Below are positions 9,786 through 18,760 of a stretch of DNA of 24,113 bases, one piece after another. The notes under the pieces were generated by a model that searched no databases, was not told the DNA's origin, and saw only the letters and a list, made by a program, of their open reading frames with translations. The position numbers were made by a program, and so were the translations under genes. Within the stretch, counting starts at the first letter, position 1, and each line of letters opens with the position of its first letter. Origin of the DNA: Gnetum montanum (Eukaryota; Streptophyta; Gnetopsida; Gnetales; Gnetaceae); contig MNCI01030368.1 in the NCBI GenBank assembly GCA_015680685.1, positions 156,299-180,411 of the forward strand, read 5' to 3'.

Positions 9786-10794
9786 TATTTAAATGTGATT
9801 TCATATTGTTTTTTAATAATAACACTCCTTCTTGCCAACTAGGTGTAGTGTGGTTTGTTTGATGTGGGCATGTGATATCTAGTTATTTGATTATTGGTGC
9901 CTAAATTCTAGCTTTGAATTTTGTTACTAATAAATAGGACATGGTTTCTTTTTCATGAAACAAGTAGTGAATCCACAACATCCACCCCATCCACAAACTC
10001 TATGATCTTCCTTATTCTGGAAGTTTAAGGTCCCTTTTTCACTAATAAAACTTCAACAAACTTGTGACTTTGGTCATTTTTGGATTTGTAAAGGATTCAA
10101 AGATTTGAACAAGGTGTAACCTCAAGGGGACTTAATGCTGTTTGTGCTTTTCTACTTACTTGTATGCATGTGTGTTTTCATGGATTTTTTACCATTTTGT
10201 GTCGACCAATAATAGGAAGTTAAATAAGCCTTTTAATGGTGTGGTTCCCATAAAAAATGATAGGAATTCAAAGCACACCCCTTAGACAAAATAAATAGGC
10301 TACAAGCACTGGTTATGGGACTAGAAACACATGTTATCCATGCCTAAAGGTCCCCTCTAACTAAGGCCCTCTCTCACTTCCTACTTCTCTTTTATTCTTA
10401 AATAAGGAATGATGGTTGTTCTATGGGAGCACTCTTGTGTCTCAAGGGGGTGGACGGGTCTTAGAGTGGCAATGCAAAGTCACTAAATGTGATTGGTTTT
10501 GGTTTGGACTAATGATGGATTTTATTAGGTCATTTAATCACAAAATTCACAAGGGACTTCATGTGACCTTAATCGAGAACTCCATTTCACTCTCTCTCAT
10601 TCATCTATGCTTTCCATGTCTTACTTCACTGCTAGTTTCATGTTCTTGTTTGATGTCTTAATTTGATGTGTCAAAATTTTTAGATAGTTTCTTTTAGGTT
10701 TCTGTATATAACTTTTCGTAACCATTAATCATCCATGAGGCCCACGAACTCCTTGGTTTGAAGTTATGCAAAGGCAATTAAGGGCATGTGCCTT

Positions 10795-10811
10795 CTTTGG
10801 GGAGGATCCAC
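10795..10811 (+). other. Conserved 17-nt post-pol block, E1 copy
   Basis: CTTTGGGGAGGATCCAC matches 16 of 17 bases with the E2 (14041-14057) and E3 (23833-23849) blocks once they are reverse-complemented. It is followed by TTGCATACCTTTT. Function unknown. Confidence 0.6.
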
Positions 10812-11504
10812 TTGCATACCTTTTGGTTGGGTTAGTTAAGTTCTTTATCCATAGACATCCTCATAATCAAATCCTTTTTGTGTGTCCCATCAATGACATC
10901 CAAATATGCACATCTTCACAATGTTTTTTAGTGAAATCTTCTTTTTATTATTGTGAATTCTTAAACCCTCTTCAAGTTTTTCATCATGTTTGGACTTTTT
11001 AGAATTTAATAGTGGATCACTTATCCATTTCACCCTATTTTTCAATCTTCCCACTAACACTATTAAAAGAATAAATCCATCATAATCATAACATAGCCAA
11101 GTGTAACCACTAACGAGACAAGGTACTTAAAAGCTGTATGCTACACATTGCACACTAATCCATGATGTTCTTGTGATTGCAATGGGAAGCATGGACTAGA
11201 AGCAGAACTATCTTCACCAAGAAAGACATAGCAACACATGTGACAACCATCATTCGCGATCATTGGATCTTCTTCCTAGCTCTTTAGCTACCAAAGGAGT
11301 TGGATGTTAGTTTTGTCCAAGGTGTTCAAATTTATTATCATGAACACCCAATTTTGTAAAAGATTGTAAATCCATACACTTGGACACTTAGAGTTTGTCT
11401 ATTCCATCTGAGTTAATTTCATATTAGTCAATAATCCCATACCTTCCCAATATTTTGTAAGGAACTTGTTTCTCCTCTTGTTCACTCGAGGACGAGTTTC
11501 ATTC

Positions 11505-11517
11505 AATCATGGAGTTA
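11505..11517 (+). promoter_or_regulatory. E1 polypurine tract position, degenerate
   Basis: AATCATGGAGTTA sits where E2 and E3 have AGTTGTGGGGGTA directly before the LTR. The run of G is lost here, so plus-strand priming would be poor. Confidence 0.5.
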
Positions 11518-12371
11518 TGATGAATCATATTTTGTAAGGCTTTGATATCAAATATCTAATATCAGAGCCACGATATCGGGTATCTCATATTGAGCCCCAA
11601 GATGCAATGTCAGATATCTAATATTGCAGGGTATGTACCAACCTATAAATATAGCACTTGGGCATAGGGTTTCCATATAGTTTTTGTCATAGCATAGTAG
11701 AGCTCTTGCAATTTCTTTTCTCTAAAGTTAGAATATTTTCCAAAGTGCTCGCAACAGGAGTCATTGATTATACAAATCTTTATTCAAGCACTATTGTACC
11801 CTAGCACAGCAGTGTGTGTGGTAATAAAGAAAAGCTTTTTGATCAAACCTTGTAGCACCTTATCTAGCGTAAATATTTTATTTATGCATTTAATGTTTTA
11901 TGCAATTTCCTTTAATGCTTTCAAGTAATTAACCCAAAGTAAGCTAATTAGATTAAATAGCAATAATTAATTAAGCACATAAGTACAACCACTTTGAGAA
12001 TGCGTATGACTCATGGTAATCCCACCAACGCTTAATATTTGGTAACCTAGCAACATTATACATGTTTAGGATATGCATGAAAAGTGGGATCAGATCCTTT
12101 TGTTAGGGTATTTAATTATTAATTAGCAATTAAATTAATTAAATTGGTTCATAAATTAAGTTTCAACTTGTTAATCATAGACAAATAAAATATAAAATAA
12201 TAAAAATCATGTACCTCAATTATACTTAACCATACAATTAAGCTCCATAAGTGTAGTTGAGAAGACAATGATTGTCATGATTAGATTTCATGTCTTGGAA
12301 CCAATGTACTTAAGAATTTAAGATTTGTAGAATTTAACTGAATCATGCATGAATGCTTGTTGATGAGTCGT
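11518..12371 (+). mobile_element. E1 3' LTR, truncated at the U5 end
   Basis: It starts TGATGAATCATATTTTG and follows the 5' LTR through the TATA box (11644-11651), AATAAA (11823-11828, 179 bp downstream) and ATGCATTTAATGTTTTATG to about GCTTGT at 12360. The last roughly 30-70 bp, including the terminal CTCATCA, are missing because E2's LTR begins at 12372. The exact junction is blurred: TGATGAG occurs at both 12361 and 12372. Confidence 0.8.
11644..11651 (+). promoter_or_regulatory. TATA box of E1 3' LTR
   Basis: TATAAATA is in the same context as the 5' LTR box. Confidence 0.55.
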
Positions 12372-13125
12372 TGATGAGCGGCGAAGTACCCCTACGCTCG
12401 ACCATACGGATACAAGCATTTCACGCACGATCCAGTTGAATTCCAAGGACTAAGTGCCTATGCATCTTTATGAAACAAGAATGGGTTGGTTGATCGGTAT
12501 CTTCCCAAACTTACTTGTATGTCATGATTGTATGGTTAAGTAAGCTTGAGGCATATGATTTTTATATCTTTTATGTTTTTATGTCCTATGCTAATAAGGG
12601 AGAAGAGAGATAACTAACTAACTAATTTATCTTAATTACTCATTAACTAAGTTCTAATTAATCCTAACACCAGCATCCATTCTTACTTACCGTACACATC
12701 CTAAACTAGTGCAACACTACTGGGATTACCAAACGCTAATTGTTACTACGTTACCAAGTATTACATGCATGCTTGAAGTGATCGTACTGAGTGTAATTTA
12801 ATGATTTGTTTAATTGATCAAAATAAATTTCTATGCTAATAACATAAATGTAAAGTGCATAAAATAAAATAAATGCATAAGCAAATAAAATAAAAGAAAT
12901 GCTTAAGAAAATAAATCTCAAGTGCTGCAAAGATGAATCAAAGAGCTCGTCTTTATTACCATACACAAGGTATGCTCAAGTACACAATGCTCGAATAAAG
13001 ATCCATCCACACTTAGACCTCCTACTGCGGGCACTTGGAAAATACTCTAACTTTCAAATAAACTACAAGAGTGTCACTACTTGACTACTAAAAGACTTAT
13101 TTTCCAATTGTGTGCCTGGGCCCTG

Positions 13126-13133
13126 TATTTATA
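13126..13133 (-). promoter_or_regulatory. TATA box of E2 3' LTR
   Basis: TATAAATA on the minus strand, just downstream of the 34-bp repeat array. Confidence 0.6.
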
Positions 13134-13149
13134 GGCTTGGAAGCAACTA

Positions 13150-13281
13150 CTCTAATAATTAGAGTAACCACTCTAATAATTAAAATAAATCGCTAGAGTA
13201 ACTGCTCTAATAATTAGAATAAATTACTAGAGTAACTGCTCTAATAATTAGAATAAACCGCTAGAGTAACCGCTCTCATCA
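13150..13281 (-). repeat. U3 tandem array (34-bp period)
   Basis: CTCT motifs, mostly CTCTAATAATTAG, start at 13150, 13171, 13205, 13239 and 13273. The last three spacings are exactly 34 bp and the first is 21 bp. CTCTAATAATTAGAG is nearly its own reverse complement. The array fills the space between the LTR start and the TATA box, where LTR enhancers normally lie. The last CTCT is part of the LTR terminus CTCTCATCA. The 5' LTR keeps only the first unit because E3 interrupts it. Confidence 0.8.
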
Positions 13282-13653
13282 TACCCCCACAACTAAATGA
13301 AAACTCATCCTCAAGTTCCTTACAAAATATTGGGAAGGTATGGGATTATTGACTAATTGACAATTGATGGTGAAATGGGATGATAGATTCAACATGCCCA
13401 GTGATGGATCAATAAGCATATTACAACATTGTGGTGAACACTCATACATAAATGACATCCAAGCCTTTATTTGGTAGCTTGTAGAGAAAGAGAGAGAAAG
13501 AAAATGAAGCGTGTTTCCACCAATGCTAAGATTGTGCCTTCCATTATTTATCCATAGTTGCACCACCAGACTTGCTCCTTTCATAAACGCTCTAGTTCTA
13601 GTCCATCCTGAGTGCTTCCTCCAAGCCCAGTCCATTGTTTGTATGATCACCAT
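13279..13653 (-). CDS. Post-pol ORF ending on the LTR's first codon (unknown function)
   Basis: An open frame of 125 codons starts at ATG 13653-13651, or at an in-frame ATG five codons upstream (13668). It runs through the PPT (reads VVGV) and stops on the TGA that forms the LTR's first three bases. That is long for an element with a stop every 20-30 codons. The N-terminus is MVIIQTMDWAWRKHS; later come SYQIKAWMSFMYEC and a Ser/Asn-rich tail. There is no clear signal peptide or family match. E1 (11170-11330) and E3 (minus, from 23546) align over the start region but are broken. The ATG follows TGTGTGCAG, which resembles a splice acceptor. It could be an env-like or accessory remnant, or chance. 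Confidence 0.3.
   Translation of the reverse strand: MVIIQTMDWAWRKHSGWTRTRAFMKGASLVVQLWINNGRHNLSIGGNTLHFLSLSFSTSYQIKAWMSFMYECSPQCCNMLIDPSLGMLNLSSHFTINCQLVNNPIPSQYFVRNLRMSFHLVVGV
13282..13294 (-). promoter_or_regulatory. E2 polypurine tract
   Basis: AGTTGTGGGGGTA on the minus strand is directly followed by TGATGAG, the LTR start. The identical 13 bases occur in E3. This is the expected primer for plus-strand DNA synthesis. Confidence 0.75.
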
Positions 13654-14040
13654 CTGCACACATAACACAGTTACAAATGAGCAAGGATAGATAAGCCATA
13701 ATACAATTAATACCTTGCCTCAATATGAAGTGCATTGGTTGACTTGTGGTTACGGCAAAAATTGGTTCGGAGATTTATCATAGGTGACTATCCAAGGTGT
13801 AGGGGTTAGGTGAATAGTAAAATGAAGAAAATTGAAAAATTTATACCAAGGCCCCCATGACTAAGAGCAAACCTTTGGTAGCTATAAGATGGAAAAATAT
13901 GAGGAACAAGAAAGATGGGAAAAAATAACAATGGCAACGCCAATAAAATGGATGTCATGGATGGGGATGAAACAAGAGATGATTGATTGCAAGAAATGTT
14001 TAAGAAAAGAAATTAACAACTACACCAAAAAGGAATGCCA

Positions 14041-14057
14041 GTGGGTCCTCCCCAAAG
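14041..14057 (-). other. Conserved 17-nt post-pol block, E2 copy
   Basis: GTGGGTCCTCCCCAAAG on the plus strand is identical to E3 (23833-23849). It lies about 760 bp from the 3' LTR. Confidence 0.6.
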
Positions 14058-14738
14058 TAGGCTCATTCCTTTTATGCACTGAGAAACCCACAAACCAAAG
14101 GGTCTGTAGGCTCTAGGAATGTCATTTGGAAGAAAGAGTTAAAAACTTACCCACAAGAATTCACCAAAGGAAAACAATGCATCAACCCAAAACAGACTAA
14201 TGATAAAACTGGAAATGAGGTGGAAAATGGGAAGAAAGATGGAGAGGAGAGAATGGAATGAAATCCCAAGAACAAGATTGTGTAAAGCCCCTTATGTATT
14301 TCATGGTTAATGTGACTAAGTAGAACTTCATCCCAAATCCAAACTCAAACCAACCACATTCAGTGACCTTGCATCAATACACATGACCAATCCATCCTCT
14401 TGAAGCAACAAGAATGCCTTCATAAAGAGTGACCAACATCCCAAGGAGAGTGAGATGGAAAAGCAAGAAGTGAGAAAGGGCCTTAGTTAGAGGGAACCTT
14501 CAGGCATGGGTAACATGTCTTTCTAGTTTCATAACCAGTGCTTGTAACCCATATTTCTTTATTATGTCTAAGGGGTGTGCTTGGAATTCTCACTTTTCTC
14601 CTTTCTTCTCTCTTTTTTTTTTTTTGATATTTATGCATGAGAACCACACCATGCAAAGACTTATTTTTATTCACTCAACTTCCTAATATTTGAACAATGT
14701 CAGAATGGAGGAAAACCAAAGAAAAAGCATCCAACCAC

Positions 14739-14882
14739 CCAAGAGAATGGTCAACACAAATGCATTGAATCCCCTTGAAGTCACACCCTTTTCATCCTTT
14801 GATTCTTTCNACCAAGAGAATGGTCAACACAAATGCATTGAATCCCCTTGTAGTCACACCCTTTTCATCCTTTGATTCTTTC
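14739..14882. repeat. Single-N join with 71-bp direct repeat
   Basis: 14739-14809 and 14812-14882 match at all but one base (CTTGAAG against CTTGTAG) around the N at 14810. This is an unmerged contig overlap; the mismatch suggests sequencing error or two alleles or copies. Confidence 0.8.
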
Positions 14883-15251
14883 CTTGGTTTGAAAAGTACC
14901 CAACCACCAATTCATTAAAAGTTTACTTAGAAAAAAAGGGACTGTATAGTTCCAAGCCAAAAGAGACCATAGAGTTGTATGGATGAGTGGATAGCGTGGA
15001 CTCATTTCCTATTTTACCAAAAGAACCATACCTTAATATCAACATCATAATTCAAATCTAAAAACCAAACATTAGCAATCAATATGATATAATGCAATCC
15101 ACCATCATGAGCACTTATTGGATGATGAATAAAATTAAATCAAGAAAACAAAGAAATAGGAAAAACATGAATGATGGTGTAAAACAAAAATAAGAAAAGT
15201 TAAAAGAATGTGTAAAACAAAAATTTAAAAAGAACTGAGGACCTAGAATGG

Positions 15252-16495
15252 TTAGCATAGGTGGCCATCTCCCCCACAACTAAGTTGGAAGGAGGAGATC
15301 TGAAATAGTAAGCAGGGTTGTCCATTAAGAGAGGTAGCATGTGTACTGGTTGTCCTAAGCTCATGGAAAGGTTTGGTTTGTTGCATGTTGATCAAAAGTT
15401 TCTTATCTGGGCTCTTAGGTTTGTATATTGTCATGGTCCCTAAAGGAAAAGTTGCATAAATAATATAAGGTCCTTCCCACAGTGTTTGAAATTTAGTACA
15501 TTATGGCACATGTGTGGGATTCCAGTAGAGAACCTTATCTCCTGGCTAATATTTAACTTTTCTAATTCTTAGGTCATGACATTGTTTATTGAAAGCCTTG
15601 TGCAATTCGTTAGATGACAGGGTAGCTAATCGGTTTTCATCTAGCAAGTTAAGGATTACTAACTATTGTTTTTGTGCTAGATCAAGGTCAAGGTTGAGGT
15701 CACATGTCATGGATAGTGTACAGAGCTCAATTTACTGTACACTAACTCATAGGGAGAGTATCCTGTAGGGAGTTTCCATATGGAGCGGTATGTCCAGAGA
15801 GCATCATTTAGTTTAGTGCTCCAGTCTTACCTAAACTTGCTAATGGTTTTTGTCAATATCTTCATAATCTCCCTATTGGTGACTTCTACTTGATTGTTCA
15901 CTTGGGGGTGGTATGGTGGAGTCAATTTATGCTCAACCCCTAAGTATTGCATTAATTTCTGAAAAGTTGCACCTGTGAAGTGTGTACCATTGTCTAAAAT
16001 AAGCGCATGCAACACACCAAACTTGTTTATGATTTGTGGTTAAATAAATCATGCAACTATAGATGATGTACAATCTTTAACGGTAGCTTCTTTGGCCCAT
16101 TTTGTTAGGTAATCAATGGCAACAATAATATAAGCTTTTCCATTGGACATTGGTGTAATCAGCCCCATAAAATCAATTCCCCAAATGTTAAAGGGTTCTA
16201 ACAGTTGAATCCATTGTTGTAGACTCTCCATTCTAATAGTCATTCCCCCATCACGTTGATAGCATTCACAAGATTGGACGAAACAATCGGCATCCCGAAA
16301 TAATGTAGGCCAATAATATCCTACAAGCAGGATCTTGATGGCCGTTCATCTCCTAGCATAATGATCCCCACAAGGACCCTCATGAGCATCTTGGAGAACT
16401 CGTAGTTAATCTATATCAAGAACACACCATTGAACCAAGCCATCAGGACACACTTTATAAAGTTGCTCATTGATCTTCATAAAGTACTTGGCTCG
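15252..16495 (-). pseudogene. E2 pol: integrase
   Basis: Integrase inserts the cDNA. On the minus strand the frame reads DAHEGPCGDHYA (zinc-binding start, about 16380), SCECYQRDGG (about 16270), WGIDFMG (first Asp 16172-16174), LDNGTHFTG (second Asp 15992-15994) and QVEVTNRE (Glu 15884-15886). Asp and Glu are separated by exactly 35 residues, so the DD35E triad is intact. The core lies in two open pieces of one frame (16243-16049 and 16015-15827). After a stop come DALWTYRS and the C-terminal GPYIIYATFP, with IYKPKSPDKK near 15415, ending at about 15252 with CGGDGHLC. E1 has the same ending. No chromodomain is seen. Confidence 0.8.
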
Positions 16496-16641
16496 CTGAA
16501 GAAACTATTGTTTCTTCTTAAGNGCGAGCCAAGTACTTTATGAAGATCAATGGGCAACTTTATAAAGTGTGTCCTGATGGCTTGGTTCAATGGTGTGTTC
16601 TTGATATAGATTAACTACGAGTTCTCCAAGATGCTCATGAG
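16379..16641. repeat. Inverted 118-bp copy bracketed by two Ns (assembly artefact)
   Basis: 16524-16641 is the reverse complement of 16379-16496 with one mismatch. It sits between the Ns at 16523 and 16642. Both arms carry the same integrase N-terminal coding. A small contig placed backwards explains this better than a genomic inverted repeat. About 400 bp of RNase H sequence present in E1 (about 8265-8655) is missing here. Confidence 0.8.
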
Positions 16642-16642
16642 N

Positions 16643-18092
16643 TAGCCATTCATCCTTTCTTTGTGGTAGTGTAGTTAAGTTATGCACTAGCGATACTTCT
16701 ACTTACATAGTGGATGTAATAAGGATGCTTCTGGTCATCTAACTAAGTAAGTACGACTCCTAAAACATAGTTGGACACGTCAGTAATGATATGGAATGGT
16801 TTAGAATAGTTAGGAGCTTGTAGAATGAGTGTTTCTACTAGCTTCTATTTCAAAGTTTGGAAAGCTAATTCGCATTCCCTGGTCCACTCGAAAGGTATGT
16901 CATTTTTCATTAATTCCACCAATGATTTGAAAAGTTCTCAATAAATCTCCTATAGTAGCCAGTATTTCCAAGGAATTACCGAATATCTTTGACAGTTTCT
17001 GGTTGATGGGTAATTCCTTGGATAATTTTGATTTTCTCAAGGTCTACCTCTATCCCTGTGTGTGAGATTTTGTGCCCTAGTACTAAGCCCTCTTTGACCA
17101 TCAAATGGCTTTTCTACCAGTTGAGCCTCAAATTGGTTTTTACACATCTTTTTAACACTTGCTCTAACCGATCCGAGGCTTGATCAAATTTTTCTCCATA
17201 AGTAGAGAAGTCATCCATAAAGACCTCCACGCCATTCCCTATCTGCTACTAGAATATGCTTAGAACTAGTCGTTGAAATGGTGCATGGGCATTGCACAAG
17301 ACAAACGACATCTATTTGTATGTAAACATTCACCAAGGACTAATGAACATAGTTTTGGCTTGGTCTTCTAGTGCTATCTATATTTGGTTATATCTACTAT
17401 ATCTATCCAAAAAACTATAATAACGATGCCCTATGATGGTGTCTAAGACTTGGTTGACAAATGGTAATGAAAAGTGATCTTTGAATGTTACCACGTTTAG
17501 TAGCCTGAAATCTATGCACACCCTCAATTTTCCTCCCTTTTTAGGCACAATAACTAAGGGGCTAACCCATCCGCTATCAACAATGGGATATATGAACCCA
17601 GCCTTGAGAAGCTATTCAATTTCTTCCTTAACTACTTGCTTCAGCTTAGGGTTCAACTGCCTCTGCAGTTGTCTTTAAGGATTCCTGGAGGGGTCAGTGT
17701 AAATTCTATGTTGGCATATCCTAGGATCTATTCCAGTTAATTCATAATATGACCAAGTGAAGGCTTTCAACAATCGATTTATCACTTTCAGCAGTCTCTC
17801 TTTTTGTTTTCGAGCAAGCTTAGCATTAATAATTACTAGCTTTCCATTTTCAAGGAACGTGTATTCCATACCAGTGGGCAATGGTTTCAACTCGAGGGGC
17901 TCCTACTTAAATTTCTCAGGGATTTCCAAGTTCCCCTAGTTGATATTTTCAAGGTTAAGACTTGGAAGTTGGCAATGAACTTAGTCTAATGTGTCTATGC
18001 TATCAATGTAACCACAAGTCAAACCCTTAGTTGGTTCCATGCATATGAGTGAACTACTTTCTTGATTAGCTATCAGTCACTGGGTGTCTTCC
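16643..18092 (-). pseudogene. E2 pol: reverse transcriptase, start of RNase H
   Basis: On the minus strand: CMEPTKGLTCGY (about 18035), LEIPEKFK, then an open piece at 17890-17675 (MEYTFLENGKLVIINAKL; FTWSYYELTGIDPRICQHRIY). RT proper follows: FIYPIVDSGWVSPLVIVPKK (about 17590-17530), RVCIDFRLLN, KDHFSLPFVNQ, FLDRYSRYNQI (17381-17413; both Gly of the usual motif are Arg; catalytic Asp 17405-17407), and VFMDDF with the YxDD-type box intact (MDD at 17210-17218). Then VLGHKISHTGIEVDLEKIK and FLGNTGYYRRFIENFS. RNase H begins (about 16800-16660, YIHYVSRSIASA) and is cut by the N at 16642. About ten stops or shifts make it inactive. Confidence 0.8.
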
Positions 18093-18094
18093 TA

Positions 18095-18760
18095 TCATGT
18101 GGCTTCTACATACAGGCATCGTTGTATGTTAGTCACTTGTGCACACTGATTGCATGCAGGCAATGCTAAACTTTGCACAAACCATGACCTTTGCATGCAA
18201 GTACACCCTATGTCACTATATGTGATGCACGAAACTTTCTTCTTCTCGATCTTTCCAAATGTATTTTCCTTTGATATTTCTAGGGAAAGATCATGGGTTC
18301 CAATGCATACATTGATGGTGCTTAGCCATGCTCTTTCCATTATGATTGGGAAGTCCCCCTTACCATTGTTTACCTAAATCACTAGGAAGTCAACTGGGTA
18401 CGACCACCCACAAACAATGGTAAAAATGTCTTCCACCAGTTCCAATGGGACAGCGATGGACTGGTCGATCAACTCTATACGAATGTTGCTCTTTTTCAAT
18501 GGAGGCGGGTTCTAGGCCTTGTACATTTCTTGAGAAATCAAATTGACACTAGAACCTAAATCCAAAAGTGCCTTGCACAATGCATTTCCAACAATTTGTA
18601 AGTATATCAGAGGACTCTCAGGATCAGAGAATTTCCTAGGAAGGTGGCCAACTTTCATCCAATCGATGAAAGCATGTGTTAGTATATGATCATATGTGTT
18701 GAGTGTAGTGATTTGGTTGAAGGGGGCTCTAAAGTTTTGATTGATACTCAATCATCTAAG
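18095..18760 (-). pseudogene. E2 pol: aspartic protease domain
   Basis: One frame covers two open pieces (18751-18512 and 18340-18095). The first reads WMKVGHLPRKFSDPESPLIYL then ALLDLGSSVNLISQEMYKA, with the catalytic Asp at 18560-18562. After a stop come IDQSIAVPLELVEDI, GWSYPVDFLVI and DFPIIM. The second piece continues with an unassigned, Cys-containing tail (TYSDIGCTCMQ) that E1 shares in degraded form. The order and wording match E1's protease. DLGSS in place of DTG fits Athila-type proteases. Confidence 0.8.

Larger units (their letters stand above)
9536..11500 (+). other. E1 post-pol region, no intact gene
   Basis: Athila-type elements often carry an env-like ORF here, and none is intact in E1. 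Segments colinear with E2 (reverse complement) include 10080-10140, 10255-10385 (CACACCCCTTAGAC; CAAGCACTGGTTATG; CTAACTAAGGCCC), 10745-10830 (conserved block 10795-10811) and 11170-11330 (AGCTACCAAA, TTGGATGT). Open frames at 10416-10661 and 10766-11002 have no recognisable family and are not shared with E2. Before the LTR, ACTCGAGGACGAGTTTCA marks the conserved pre-PPT segment. Confidence 0.55.
2011..12371 (+). mobile_element. Degenerate Athila-like Ty3/Gypsy retrotransposon E1
   Basis: This plus-strand element has a 5' LTR, tRNA-Asp-type PBS, gag, protease, RT, RNase H, integrase, about 2 kb of post-pol DNA and a 3' LTR truncated at its U5 end where E2 begins. The two LTRs are clearly diverged by eye, so insertion was long ago. 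All coding frames are broken. The left border is uncertain by a few bases: the 5' copy reads TTATGAATC where the 3' copy has TGATGAATC, and no target-site duplication can be tested because the right end is displaced. Three single-N joins (2460, 3205, 9275) lie inside it, so its true length differs from the 10.4 kb seen here. Confidence 0.85.
12372..13281 (-). mobile_element. E2 3' LTR (910 bp)
   Basis: The plus strand begins TGATGAGCGGCG and ends CTCTCATCA, so the LTR on its own strand runs TGATGAGAG to CTCATCA. The PPT abuts at 13282. It holds the TATA box (13126-13133) and AATAAA (12952-12957 on minus, 176 bp downstream). It keeps CpGs (TACGCTCGACCATACGG) that are TG or CA in the 5' LTR (TATGCTCAACCATATGA). 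Confidence 0.85.
13654..15250 (-). other. E2 post-pol region, non-coding
   Basis: No intact gene. It is colinear with E1's post-pol DNA: the conserved block (14041-14057), the CAAGCACTGGTTATG/CACACCCCTTAGAC segment (about 14490-14595), and AAGGGGATTCAATGCA (about 14845-14860). A T-run of about 15 lies at about 14613-14627. The open frames at 13889-14116 and 14483-14674 lack support. An N at 14810 separates repeated contig ends. Confidence 0.55.

Noticed and set aside
9589-9792. Phe-rich ORFs looking like transmembrane segments
   Set aside because: They arise from the T-rich low-complexity tract, which would read as Phe/Leu/Ile in any frame.
13150-13281. CRISPR-like array
   Set aside because: The repeats are contiguous without unique spacers and lie inside a plant LTR.
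16379-16641. Large inverted repeat that could form a long hairpin or foldback element
   Set aside because: The right arm lies exactly between two N characters and copies an integrase coding segment; a reversed contig is the simpler explanation.
18150-18377. Plus-strand ORF antisense to E2 protease tail
   Set aside because: The minus-strand frame is the one matched by E1.
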